Source of the DNA: an uncultured Gammaproteobacteria bacterium
GTDB lineage: Bacteria > Pseudomonadota > Gammaproteobacteria > CAMYKB01
Length of the DNA stretch: 64,000 nt
NCBI GenBank assembly: GCA_947258875.1
Contig: CAMYKB010000023.1
Location: 1-64,000, forward strand
Direction: 5' to 3'
Numbering within the stretch: position 1 is the stretch's first letter; each line of letters begins with the position of its first letter. The notes below the pieces were generated by a model. It saw nothing but the letters and a program-made list of their open reading frames with translations. It did not search any database and was not told the origin of the DNA. Positions 11,320-21,191 of this stretch are shown here, one piece after another. The translations under genes and the position numbers were made by a program.

Positions 11320-12368
11320 GATGATTGCCCGACACTCATCACTTGCCTGGCGCTGGTCATTATTTCTTCGACAGTAATCAGCCGCATGCAGGTGAACTCT
11401 CCGTTGCAGGTCGGTCGCCGTCGGCAGGGCGAACACTCGAGTTGATGATAAATTACCTGCGCATTGTCATGCGTGGTATTCAGGTAAGGTACTGTCGAGC
11501 CGAACAACGCAAGTGTTGGCGTATTACACGCGATACCCATATGCGTTAGACCGGTATCCACTCCCACCAGCAACGAAGCCTGGTGAATCAGTGCCGCAGC
11601 TTCGCGTAAAGAGGTTTTCCCTACTGCGTCAACAAGTTTGCCCGCGGATCGTTGCTGCAGCCGTGCAGCTGCCTGCTTATCGCCCGGGCCACCCAGGATC
11701 AGCACCGGTAAAGCCAGTTGTTTATTAACAGCGGAAATCAGGTCAATCCAACGCGTCTCTAACCAATGTTTCTGTGGCCGTGTGGTGAATGGGCAAATCA
11801 CTGTGTAACCCTGCGACAGCTTGTGTTCTTTAATAAAATTGCCCGCCATAGCGCGATCAGCATCAGTCAGTGCGACACGCATGGAGAAGTCATCGACTGG
11901 CCATTCAAGCTGTCGAGCCAAGTGCAGATACTCCGAGCCGATTCTTTCGCCATCATCACCTCGGTCCAGCACCCGCGTCATCAAATGCTGGCTGCCTTCA
12001 TGCGAGCCCAGGCCTATTCGTTGTTTAGCGCCGGACATAAAAGCCCATACGCCGCTCTTTAATAAACCCTGGATATCAATCGCCAGATCAAATTTGCGCG
12101 CGCGCAAATGTGCACGGAATGAACGTATTTCACGCCATAGCGTTAACCATTTATTATTTCGCCAAAGCTCACGCCAGCGGCTGCGCGGCCAGATAATGAC
12201 CTCATCCAACTGCTCATTGGCCTCCAGTAAAGCCGCGCACTCAGGTTGCACCAGCCAAGCAATATGCGCCTCCGGATACCGAGCCCGCAAGGTGGCGATA
12301 ATTGGAGAAGACATAACGATATCGCCGATAGCGCTGAGGCGTATAAATAGCGCTGAGGCGTATAACAA
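11316..12368 (-). CDS. GT9 family heptosyltransferase-like protein with an altered N-terminus
   Basis: IRLSAIGDIVMSSPIIATLRARYPEAHIAWLVQPE...ILGGPGDKQAA...VGVDTGLTHMGIACNTPTLALFGSTVP. The ORF as it stands uses TTG at 12368; canonical ATG at 12402 is out of frame because of a 19-bp duplication. Confidence 0.85.
   Translation of the reverse strand: MLYASALFIRLSAIGDIVMSSPIIATLRARYPEAHIAWLVQPECAALLEANEQLDEVIIWPRSRWRELWRNNKWLTLWREIRSFRAHLRARKFDLAIDIQGLLKSGVWAFMSGAKQRIGLGSHEGSQHLMTRVLDRGDDGERIGSEYLHLARQLEWPVDDFSMRVALTDADRAMAGNFIKEHKLSQGYTVICPFTTRPQKHWLETRWIDLISAVNKQLALPVLILGGPGDKQAAARLQQRSAGKLVDAVGKTSLREAAALIHQASLLVGVDTGLTHMGIACNTPTLALFGSTVPYLNTTHDNAQVIYHQLECSPCRRRPTCNGEFTCMRLITVEEIMTSARQVMSVGQSS
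12328..12365. repeat. Exact 19-bp tandem duplication
   Basis: atagcgctgaggcgtataa (12328-12346) repeated exactly at 12347-12365. Confidence 0.97.
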
Positions 12369-12431
12369 GAATTGCCCTGGGGTTCACGGAAGCACTATCC
12401 ATCAAATTACATACATAAATGGCACGAAGAT

Positions 12432-14255
12432 TTATTCATGCCGTTTATGCGTCAACCGCTCGCGAAGATCAGTGAGATAGAATGTATACATCAGACCGCC
12501 AAATAATATCGTGTAAAGACGGAAGTCCATATGTATCATCCGGAAATCGATCAATGCCCATGCTGCAGTCACTGCAAAGGCACCGGAGAAGAACAAAAAA
12601 AGATCGCGCGGCGTAATCCCCTTTTTATAGGAAAACCATAATGCCCTTAGCACAAAGAATATAGCTATCCCGAACAATAACGCCCCCACAAGACCAAAAC
12701 GAACTAACACCTCGAGATAGCTGTTATGTAGATCCACATACGGCTTCAAGCGCACTACGCGTGGATTCCCCAGCACGCGCTGCAGTTGAAAATCCTTGTA
12801 TCGAACATAGCCCTGTGTTGCCTTAACCCCGTAAATAAACCGGTGAGGCCCCTTCTGGGCGAAATTATTTCTGAAATAAAAACCCTCGATATCATACCAT
12901 TGGTTGCGTACTTCGATCGGGATACGATTATACAGCGTATAATTACGACCAAACTTTGAAATAGTGCGGCCCGACTTATTGCCCAATGTCGAAACCCACG
13001 CAATAATTTCCCCGTCAAAATCATCGGACACCCATACTTGCCCTTTAAAATTGAGCACGTCCTCTTTACCAATATTAACAATAGAAATTACGTTTACGCG
13101 GTTAATTTTTTTAGTAGGAGTAAGGCGGTAAATTTTTTCATTATTTGCTGGACTTCGCGGTTCAAGACTCGCCGCTTTACCCAGACGCCAAACACCCTCT
13201 TGTTTATTCGTGCCCAACCTATCCATTGAGGGCAGAAGATTTGCAGACAGTTCTTCAGGTTGAGTCAAATCATGGGTCGAATTGATGCCAGGCCCCCATC
13301 CGAACCAGGGGTGCTCTAACCATCGCTGCCACCCAAAACGGTTAAGGTGGACTCTTGCACCTATTGAAGTCAAAGGAATATTACCCCAATCTCGCGCCAA
13401 AATTTTCTCGATTGTGTTTTGCTCACTTAACAGGCGCTTCTTGACCGGTCCTGCATAATTCGCAAGCACCCCCCCCATCAAGACGACAACCAGCAGCGAC
13501 ACACTGGCTGTTATTTTATGATCATGCACGTATTCTGTAACAACTGAACCACGCACACGCAATAACAGCGTGAAAGGCAACACAATACCCACTAATATCC
13601 ATACGGCACGCGACTGCGTAACAATCAGAACAAACAAACAGGCAAACAACACCGTTAGCCACAACATGATTCTAAGCGCAAAAAAAGTCCTTTTTTGCGG
13701 GTCACCCCATAGGCGAGGCGCGAGCAATATCAAACCCATTACTGCAACACCGCTAAACAACGCGGTGCCGAGGGCCGTCATTCCAAAACCACTTCTCCCA
13801 CCCTCAAGTAATGACTCCCATCGAGCCCAGTCCGCTTTCCGCAGAATCCCCAGCACCAGACTTATCCATGCCAGGCCCAATAGATTAATGAGACGTTTAA
13901 CGTTTCCTTGAGCCCACCACGCGACAAGAGGGAACAGCCACAGCGTAGCCCATTCATTAGCAGCTTCCCACCGAGCTGTCGAACCTTGAGGCACTTCGTC
14001 CGAGGCGAACATTACCCTCGTATAGATATAGATGACAAAGAGTAGAAAAATAACAAAAAGACGCTCCTGTTTAATAACCGGCCAGGCATTGCGCCAATCA
14101 AACACAAACGCCACAAGCATAAGGGACAAACCAAGATAGGCACCTGCGCTACCCAGCCATGCGAACAGCGCGAATATATACAAGCCGGAGATACCAAGCG
14201 TCTCGACTCTACTATCCGTTTCATTCAAGAATTCCTGGCGATTTTCAACCTGCAT
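12432..14255 (-). CDS. O-antigen ligase/polymerase-like membrane protein with large extracytoplasmic insert
   Basis: Multiple TM segments, HPWFGWGPGINSTHDLTQPEELSAN...DLHNSYLEVLVRFGLVGALLFG, typical of WaaL/Wzy_C family. Confidence 0.83.
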   Translation of the reverse strand: MQVENRQEFLNETDSRVETLGISGLYIFALFAWLGSAGAYLGLSLMLVAFVFDWRNAWPVIKQERLFVIFLLFVIYIYTRVMFASDEVPQGSTARWEAANEWATLWLFPLVAWWAQGNVKRLINLLGLAWISLVLGILRKADWARWESLLEGGRSGFGMTALGTALFSGVAVMGLILLAPRLWGDPQKRTFFALRIMLWLTVLFACLFVLIVTQSRAVWILVGIVLPFTLLLRVRGSVVTEYVHDHKITASVSLLVVVLMGGVLANYAGPVKKRLLSEQNTIEKILARDWGNIPLTSIGARVHLNRFGWQRWLEHPWFGWGPGINSTHDLTQPEELSANLLPSMDRLGTNKQEGVWRLGKAASLEPRSPANNEKIYRLTPTKKINRVNVISIVNIGKEDVLNFKGQVWVSDDFDGEIIAWVSTLGNKSGRTISKFGRNYTLYNRIPIEVRNQWYDIEGFYFRNNFAQKGPHRFIYGVKATQGYVRYKDFQLQRVLGNPRVVRLKPYVDLHNSYLEVLVRFGLVGALLFGIAIFFVLRALWFSYKKGITPRDLFLFFSGAFAVTAAWALIDFRMIHMDFRLYTILFGGLMYTFYLTDLRERLTHKRHE

Positions 14256-15204
14256 CAGAATAATGAACCTTGATATTATCCCTCAGGGCATCAAGCAAAC
14301 CTTGCGGCATCGCCAGCAGCCAGAGCCAATGACTCTTTATCTCAGTACACTGCCTGCCAAGACCCACCTTTGCCAAGCATGAATATCTGATGTAGCGCAG
14401 CATAAACTTATAACGTTGACTAAACGAACAAAAACGACAGTGGTCGTTCACCATTTCCTGAAACGCGATGCGAAAATTGTTAGGGCTACTCACCCTGCGC
14501 GCGAATGGTTTTGCGGTCAGACCATCCGGCTGTTGTTCAATATACTGAATAATTTCGTTGGTGTAGCGGAATTTATAGTGATGCGCGATCCTGCACCAGA
14601 TCACGGATTCGCGCATATGCTTTTCACCTGGGTAGATGGGAAACGGGAACTGCGCGGCAACATCAGTACGCATCGCATGTTTTTTGTCGCCTCTGACATT
14701 GTATTTGTACGAAATTTCAAGGAAATCCGAGTCCATCACGTCTTGCGGAAACCTATCCCCGGCGATTCGCCGATCTCGCATAAAGGCGCTTAGCCCCTCC
14801 ACGCCCGCAAAGTGACTACGTTGATCTTGTGGAATTTGCTCCCAGCTGGATTTGAGAATGGCCAGCGCATCAAGCGCCAGCACATCATCCGAATCCAGCA
14901 CGAGCATGAAATAACCATTAATCCTATCTAATGCGGAATTGTAAGCCGCTGGCTTGCCCTGGTTCTCCTGCCAGACATAGTTGACGGGAAAATCGACCGC
15001 ACTTGCCCATTGCTCAACAACCTCTAGTGTTTCGTCAGTAGAGCCGTCATCGACAATCAGCACCTCAAAATCACGATATGTCTGCTGCTCGATACTGTCG
15101 AATACACGCGGCAACAACCGCGCGCGATTGTATGTGGGAATAAAAATCGTGAAAAGATACTGGTATTTCTTGCTTGCAGGATACTCGATTGGGTTCAATG
15201 CCAT
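14245..15204 (-). CDS. Glycosyltransferase family 2
   Basis: FTIFIPTYNRARLLPRVFDSIEQQTYRDFEVLIVDDGSTDETLEVV...LVLDSDDVL. Confidence 0.93.
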   Translation of the reverse strand: MALNPIEYPASKKYQYLFTIFIPTYNRARLLPRVFDSIEQQTYRDFEVLIVDDGSTDETLEVVEQWASAVDFPVNYVWQENQGKPAAYNSALDRINGYFMLVLDSDDVLALDALAILKSSWEQIPQDQRSHFAGVEGLSAFMRDRRIAGDRFPQDVMDSDFLEISYKYNVRGDKKHAMRTDVAAQFPFPIYPGEKHMRESVIWCRIAHHYKFRYTNEIIQYIEQQPDGLTAKPFARRVSSPNNFRIAFQEMVNDHCRFCSFSQRYKFMLRYIRYSCLAKVGLGRQCTEIKSHWLWLLAMPQGLLDALRDNIKVHYSDAG

Positions 15205-15336
15205 CTGCTATCTATTGCTTCAAATTCGATTTTAGCCATTATCAGGTATAATCGTTTTGACTGCGATACCTTGCTGGCTCAGGCGTAAAGTAACAATAAC
15301 ACTCTAATCCAACTTTAAGGAACCTCTGGTTAATAT

Positions 15337-17166
15337 ATGTGCGGGATTGCGGGACTGATCACACGCCAGACTACGCCTGAGCCTACGCGGCAGCGCGAAA
15401 TGTTGGCAAAGATGGCCGGATTGCTCTGCCATCGAGGGCCTGATGACGAAGGCATCCATATCGACGGGCAGGTTGGCCTGGCCCATACCCGCTTATCAAT
15501 TATTGATATTGATGGGGGACACCAACCCCTTTTCTCTGCCGACAAGAACCTCAGCCTCATCGCCAATGGCGAGATATACAACTATATCGAATTGCAGCAG
15601 GCGCTTTCAGCTCAGGGTCGTCAATTCACCACCAATTCAGACAGTGAGACTATTCTGCAAGCCTATGCCAGCTACGGCCGTGACTTTCTGCAGCATTTGC
15701 ACGGCATGTTCGCATTTGCACTGCATGACAAACAAAAACAGCGACTTATCCTTGCTCGCGACCGCCTCGGTATCAAACCTCTGTTTTATACCGTACTTCC
15801 CGACCGTGTTGTCTTTGCTTCCGAGATAAAAGCGCTGTTATCTCAGCTACCGCACACACCGGAAATCAATCCGGAGGCATTCATTCAATACCTGCAAAGT
15901 CAGTTCAATACCGGCAGAGAGACCATTATCAAGGGGGTGCATCGACTTTTGCCAGGTGAGGCGCTGGCCATCGATGCCAACCTGAAGCTGCGACACTGGC
16001 ACTACTGGTCAGCATTGGACATTAAACCCTCGGAAATTGATTTCCATGAAGCCAGTATGCAGTTTGATACGCTGTTCGAGACGGTCATGCGGGAACACAT
16101 GCGTTCGGATGTGCCCTATGGGTTATTTCTTTCTGGCGGTGTGGATTCCGCTATCCTTTTAGCAATGCTCGACCGCCTGCAGGACAGGCCCATCCGCAGC
16201 TTCTCAGTCGGTTTTTCTGATGTGAAAATGGCAGACGAACTGGACGATGCCAAGCGCATGGCGAAACATTTCAATACTCAACACACGCCCCTGACCTTGT
16301 CACGTGAGGCTGTTTTTAATACTTTGCCACACACAGTATGGGCCGCCGATGACCTGATGCGCGACTATGCCAGCCTGCCCACTTCGGTACTGGCACAACA
16401 TGCGGCACGTGAACTTAAGGTGGTCTTCAGCGGTGAAGGGGGGGATGAGGTATTCGCTGGCTATGGGCGTTATCGAAAAGCACGCCCCGAGCGTTGGCTG
16501 CGTAATTTAATCATGCCGGGTTCCGGCGGATTCCGCACCCGCGGCCACTGGCAGCATCGCTGGTCATCACGTTTATTCGGAGCTGAACTTAAAGCGGCTA
16601 AGACAGCGGTGCGCGCACCCTATATCAATGCCTGGCAAGCAACACCCAAGGGCTGGACAGATATTCAACGCAGTCAATATACCGATCTCAGCACCGCACT
16701 GCCGGACAATCTGCTGGTAAAGGCCGACCGTATGCTAATGGCGCATGGCCTCGAAGGCCGGGTACCGTTTCTTGACCACCGTGTCGTGGAATTCGGCATG
16801 TCATTGCCGGATCAACTCAAAGTTGACAGCCGCGGAGGCAAGGCGTTTCTCAAACGTTGGGCAGAACAATTCCTGCCAGCAGATCATCTGTATCGCAAGA
16901 AGCGCGGCTTCCATGTACCGGTGCGAGAGTGGCTGTACGGTCCATTTCTTGACAAACTGGCAAATAAATTGACCCACAACACTGCCATCAAAACCTGGTT
17001 CCGGGCCGAGAGTGTCAAGCAAATCCTGGAGCAGCAGCGAACAGGGCATAATGCCAGCCTGGAAATCTGGGGAATGATGCAGTTTGCGATCTGGCACCGC
17101 CTGTTTATCGAGCAGCCAGGGACACGCCCCACTGAACAGGAAGACCCACTCGACTGGATCAGTTAG
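15337..17166 (+). CDS. Asparagine synthase (glutamine-hydrolysing) family amidotransferase
   Basis: MCGIAGLITRQ...CHRGPDDEGIHIDGQVGLAHTRLSIIDI...YGLFLSGGVDSAILLAML...FSGEGGDEVFAGYGRY. Confidence 0.95.
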   Translation: MCGIAGLITRQTTPEPTRQREMLAKMAGLLCHRGPDDEGIHIDGQVGLAHTRLSIIDIDGGHQPLFSADKNLSLIANGEIYNYIELQQALSAQGRQFTTNSDSETILQAYASYGRDFLQHLHGMFAFALHDKQKQRLILARDRLGIKPLFYTVLPDRVVFASEIKALLSQLPHTPEINPEAFIQYLQSQFNTGRETIIKGVHRLLPGEALAIDANLKLRHWHYWSALDIKPSEIDFHEASMQFDTLFETVMREHMRSDVPYGLFLSGGVDSAILLAMLDRLQDRPIRSFSVGFSDVKMADELDDAKRMAKHFNTQHTPLTLSREAVFNTLPHTVWAADDLMRDYASLPTSVLAQHAARELKVVFSGEGGDEVFAGYGRYRKARPERWLRNLIMPGSGGFRTRGHWQHRWSSRLFGAELKAAKTAVRAPYINAWQATPKGWTDIQRSQYTDLSTALPDNLLVKADRMLMAHGLEGRVPFLDHRVVEFGMSLPDQLKVDSRGGKAFLKRWAEQFLPADHLYRKKRGFHVPVREWLYGPFLDKLANKLTHNTAIKTWFRAESVKQILEQQRTGHNASLEIWGMMQFAIWHRLFIEQPGTRPTEQEDPLDWIS

Positions 17167-17228
17167 ACAACACCCATCGCCGTAGACTTCTTGCGAGCAA
17201 CCCTGAAGCAATAATAATCCCCAGTGAG

Positions 17229-18353
17229 ATGACCCAAAAAGAAAAAATCGCATGTTTCTTCTCCACCTCTGGCCACAGTGGTGTTGACCGCGCCATGCAA
17301 CACCTGATCCCTGCGATGGCTCGTCGCGGCTATCCTGTTGACCTGTTACATGTACGCAAACACGGCCCTTATCTCGATGAAATTCCCGAAGGCGTGCGAG
17401 TGATCGATTTGGGTACGCGACACACTTACACCGCCCTACCGGCCGTGGTCCGATACCTGAAGCGTGAGCGCCCTGCGGTGATGTTGTCTGACAAAGATCG
17501 CGTCAACCGCACCGCACTACTGGCACGTTCATGCGCACGCGTACCAACCCGCTGCATCCTCAGCTCCGGCACAACAATTTCCATCGATCTCGCCAGCCGC
17601 GGCGCATTTGAACGTTGGCTACAGCGTAACTCGATGGGCAAACTCTACCCCTACGCCGATAATGTCATCGTCACCTCCAAAGGCGTCGCCGATGATATGT
17701 CTGCATACACAGGCCTAAAGCGTGAGCTTATTAACGTCGTACCAAGCCCAGTAGTACCTCAGGCATTGTTCGATGAACCACAGCCATGCCCCGACCACCC
17801 GTGGTTTCAGAAAGGCGGACCACCCGTGATCCTGGGCGTAGGCGAACTCGGCGAGCGCAAGGATTTCGAGACCTTGCTGCGCGCCTTTGCCAAGCTACGC
17901 GCAGAACTCAGCTGTCGTCTTGTGATTCTTGGCAAGGGTAAGCAGCATGGTAAATTGCTGAGCCTCGCCGAGGAACTGGGCGTTGCCGATGATTTTGCAT
18001 TACCCGGCTTTCAACCAAACCCCTATGCCTGGATGGCACATGCTGCACTGTTTGCATTTACCTCGCGTTGGGAAGGGCTGGGCTTTGTCATCATTGAGGC
18101 CTTGGCCGTGGGTACGCCGGTGGTAGCAACGGATTGCCCCAGCGGCCCCAGCGAGATCCTGGACGCTGGACGTTTTGGTCCGCTGGTTCCCATAGGGGAT
18201 ATCGACGCATTGGCAAAAGCAATGCTGAAAACACTCGACAGGCCACTGCAAAAGACGGTACTACGAGAAGCTGCCATGCCCTATGAAATCGAACGCAGTT
18301 CCACAGCCTACCTTGAGGCCTTCGGCCTGGATCCCTATCCAGCGGATTCCTGA
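17229..18353 (+). CDS. Glycosyltransferase family 1/4
   Basis: GELGERKDFETLLRAFAKLR...WEGLGFVIIEALAVGTPVVATDCPSGPSEIL. Confidence 0.93.
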   Translation: MTQKEKIACFFSTSGHSGVDRAMQHLIPAMARRGYPVDLLHVRKHGPYLDEIPEGVRVIDLGTRHTYTALPAVVRYLKRERPAVMLSDKDRVNRTALLARSCARVPTRCILSSGTTISIDLASRGAFERWLQRNSMGKLYPYADNVIVTSKGVADDMSAYTGLKRELINVVPSPVVPQALFDEPQPCPDHPWFQKGGPPVILGVGELGERKDFETLLRAFAKLRAELSCRLVILGKGKQHGKLLSLAEELGVADDFALPGFQPNPYAWMAHAALFAFTSRWEGLGFVIIEALAVGTPVVATDCPSGPSEILDAGRFGPLVPIGDIDALAKAMLKTLDRPLQKTVLREAAMPYEIERSSTAYLEAFGLDPYPADS

Positions 18354-18356
18354 TTC

Positions 18357-19463
18357 ATGATGGCAGCAAAACAACGCCTGACAGTATTGATCTCCTTTTC
18401 CGGCGAAGGCGGTGTGGAGCGCATGGTACTTAACCTGATAGAGGAATTCGCAACTCAGGGCATACAAGTTGATTTACTGATGATCCGCGCCGAAAGCGCA
18501 CACCTTAATGAGTTGCCTGCATCGGTTAGGGTCATCAAACTCGATGCCTCTCACAACCTCACCAGCGTTCCTGCGCTAGCGCGCTATCTGCGCAACAATA
18601 AACCTGCGGCCATGCTGGTCGCCAAGGACCGTGCTGGCCGCGCCGCATTGTGGGCGCGGTTAATCGCCGGAGTGGATACTCGCATCGTGATTCGCCTGGG
18701 TACCAATCTGTCTGCAGCACTCAAGGGACGTTCCTGGCTCAGGCGCTGGTCGCGTTATTTGCCAATGCGCATCAGTTATCGCATGGCTGAGAAAATCGTC
18801 GCCGTTTCACAAGGTGTGGCCGACGACACCCACAACATCACCCATCTTCCCACAGACCGGATTACGGTGATTCGTAATCCGGTAGTGACATCACGTATCA
18901 CACGGTTGGCGAGTGAAACGGTCGATCACCCGTGGCTGATCAACCACGACATCCCAGTGATAGTCGCAGCAGGTCGCTTCACACGGCAGAAAGATTTCAA
19001 CACCCTGGTCCGCGCGTTTGCGCATGTCCGCGAACAGCGAGACTGCCGCCTGATTATCCTCGGCGAAGGCAGCCTGAAAAATGAACTGGAAATATTGAGC
19101 AGGCAGTTGAGTATAGATGAACATATCAGTTACCCCGGTTTTCAGGTCAACCCCTACGCCTGGTTAGCCAAAGCTGACCTGTTCGTGCTTTCATCTGCCT
19201 GGGAAGGCTCGCCGAATGTCTTGACGGAAGCACTCGCTGTGGGTACCCCCGTTGTTTCCACAGATTGTCCCAGCGGACCACGAGAGATTCTGCAGGATGG
19301 ACATTATGGGCCGCTGGTCGAGGTTGGTGATCACAAAACATTGGCTGACGCAATACTCAAAACACTCGATCAGCCACTACCCGCCGATACCCTGCGCGCT
19401 GCTGTTACCGAATATACCGCTGAAATCAGCGCTCGCCGTTATCTTGACATTCTAGGTCTTTGA
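18357..19463 (+). CDS. Glycosyltransferase family 1/4 (tandem paralogue)
   Basis: GRFTRQKDFNTLVRAFAHVR...WEGSPNVLTEALAVGTPVVSTDCPSGPREIL; close to the preceding gene product. Confidence 0.93.
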   Translation: MMAAKQRLTVLISFSGEGGVERMVLNLIEEFATQGIQVDLLMIRAESAHLNELPASVRVIKLDASHNLTSVPALARYLRNNKPAAMLVAKDRAGRAALWARLIAGVDTRIVIRLGTNLSAALKGRSWLRRWSRYLPMRISYRMAEKIVAVSQGVADDTHNITHLPTDRITVIRNPVVTSRITRLASETVDHPWLINHDIPVIVAAGRFTRQKDFNTLVRAFAHVREQRDCRLIILGEGSLKNELEILSRQLSIDEHISYPGFQVNPYAWLAKADLFVLSSAWEGSPNVLTEALAVGTPVVSTDCPSGPREILQDGHYGPLVEVGDHKTLADAILKTLDQPLPADTLRAAVTEYTAEISARRYLDILGL

Positions 19464-19514
19464 TCGAAGCCTGCGCCGGGTATAATCCCGACATCACCAG
19501 GACAATCTAACCAT

Positions 19515-20177
19515 ATGCTGCTGTCACCCAAATATAATTTTTTATTCGTACATATCGCTAAGACAGGGGGAACCAGTGTACGCGCCGCCTTGCAAGGCTT
19601 GCGTTGGAAAGATCCGCTGTATCTGCCAATGTTCATCTGTAGCCGCTTGAGTCATTTAACGGGTCACCGTATCGGCACCAAATTTCCACGCCATTCCAAA
19701 ATCATCCTGGCAAAAGAATCACTACCTGCAGAATTTTTTGACCAGCTTTTTAAATTCGCCTTCGTTCGCAACCCCTGGGATCTGCAAGTCAGTTCATTTC
19801 ACCACATACGGCGCGAACGTCCGCGACTCATGCAAGGTGTTGATGATTTCGAAACCTTCCTTAAATGGAAATTTGACTCCGAACGCCCTTATCAGTACCA
19901 CATTGACACCTCAATCGAATCGCAAAGCGACTACCTGATCGATCTGCACGGCAACATTATTGTTGATTTCATCGGCCGCTATGAAAATTTGCACGACGAT
20001 TTCATAACCGCTTGCGAAAAAATTGGCATCGCGACACGCAAGATACCTCACAAACGCAAGGCCACTGACCGCAAAAAGGATTATCGGAAATACTATACTG
20101 ACGCGACCGCTGAACTGGTCGCCGAGCACTTCAAGCGTGACATCGAACTACTGGGTTACAACTTTGATCCCGAATAG
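19515..20177 (+). CDS. Sulfotransferase family 2 domain protein
   Basis: YNFLFVHIAKTGGTSVRAALQG (PAPS 5'-phosphosulfate-loop-like) and FKFAFVRNPWDLQVSSFHHI. Confidence 0.88.
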   Translation: MLLSPKYNFLFVHIAKTGGTSVRAALQGLRWKDPLYLPMFICSRLSHLTGHRIGTKFPRHSKIILAKESLPAEFFDQLFKFAFVRNPWDLQVSSFHHIRRERPRLMQGVDDFETFLKWKFDSERPYQYHIDTSIESQSDYLIDLHGNIIVDFIGRYENLHDDFITACEKIGIATRKIPHKRKATDRKKDYRKYYTDATAELVAEHFKRDIELLGYNFDPE

Positions 20178-20181
20178 GCGG

Positions 20182-20940
20182 TTAATTCATCTTGCGGCGC
20201 ATAATACAATCGCATTCAATCACTGCGAGACTATCATGATCGCGGGAGACCGGATACAGGCCTGTCAGCTCGAAACCCTTCTTTTGAAAAGCGTTTAAGG
20301 ACTCAAGGTAATCCGGCATACCATCATACAGCTGCACCACAGAAACCTCGGACTGCAAACCCAGGATATCCGACAGGATATTCCCTACCCCTTTAAATAC
20401 TTCCAGATCGTAACCTTGGGTATCCATTTTTAAAAAAACGCGCGGGCGTTCGGTTTGTTTGATCCAGCCTGAATAAATTTCGTCCAGACGCTTGACCTGT
20501 ACGTTCTCATTGTAGTCAACCTCAACGTTTTTTTCGCCGAACCTGTCCATGGAATAATCGTTCGGTTTGTAGAACGAGGCAAACGCGGTTGAACGCGTCA
20601 CGTTGATCATCATCGACCCACTCTGTGAACCCAGCGCGCAATGGTAAACTTTCCACTTGTCGTCATGCCGGGACTTATCAAGCAATACTTGGTAATTGGT
20701 GTTTACCGGTTCGAAAGACAGGATATAGCCATTGTAACCGCGCTCACGCAATTCCTCAGCATACTGACCGTGATTCGCGCCCACATCGATGACATGATCT
20801 ATCTGCAATTTATCGAGAAGCAACTGCAGGTGACTACCCGCAACCATATGCCCCACTTTCTTCCGCCGTATCAGCTCATAACCAAAGAGACCGGCGATTT
20901 TATTATGTAGTTTACTCAAAAGCGGGCTTTCGCGACTCAA
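20182..20940 (-). CDS. FkbM family methyltransferase
   Basis: IDHVIDVGANHGQYAEELRERGYNGYILSFEPVNTNYQVLLDKS...FLKMDTQGYDLEVFKG. Confidence 0.92.
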   Translation of the reverse strand: MSRESPLLSKLHNKIAGLFGYELIRRKKVGHMVAGSHLQLLLDKLQIDHVIDVGANHGQYAEELRERGYNGYILSFEPVNTNYQVLLDKSRHDDKWKVYHCALGSQSGSMMINVTRSTAFASFYKPNDYSMDRFGEKNVEVDYNENVQVKRLDEIYSGWIKQTERPRVFLKMDTQGYDLEVFKGVGNILSDILGLQSEVSVVQLYDGMPDYLESLNAFQKKGFELTGLYPVSRDHDSLAVIECDCIMRRKMN

Positions 20941-21158
20941 GCGTCCTTAAGAATAAATTCAGTGCCGCAATACGGACACATCATCCTGCCATCCTCAGCA
21001 TCCTCGATGGGAATATAAACACGCGGATGCGAATCCCATAGACTCATCTCCGGCAACGGACAATGCAATGGCAAGTCACTGCGCGCTATTTCGTAGCTGC
21101 GCTTGTCATTTGGGGTTTTAAACTGATCCTGATGCTCGGCGGTTTTAGGATTAGGCAT
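20937..21158 (-). CDS. CHCC-type zinc-finger domain protein
   Basis: LPLHCPLPEMSLWDSHPRVYIPIEDAEDGRMMCPYCGTEFIL; Cys/His pattern of the short zf-CHCC family. Confidence 0.8.
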   Translation of the reverse strand: MPNPKTAEHQDQFKTPNDKRSYEIARSDLPLHCPLPEMSLWDSHPRVYIPIEDAEDGRMMCPYCGTEFILKDA

Positions 21159-21191
21159 TTGTTTACCTCAAGATTCTTAAATTCACAGGCA

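Noticed and set aside
11821-12480. 219-aa plus-strand ORF
   Set aside because: Antisense to the GT9 gene, composition typical of a shadow ORF (Ser/Arg rich), no recognisable motif.
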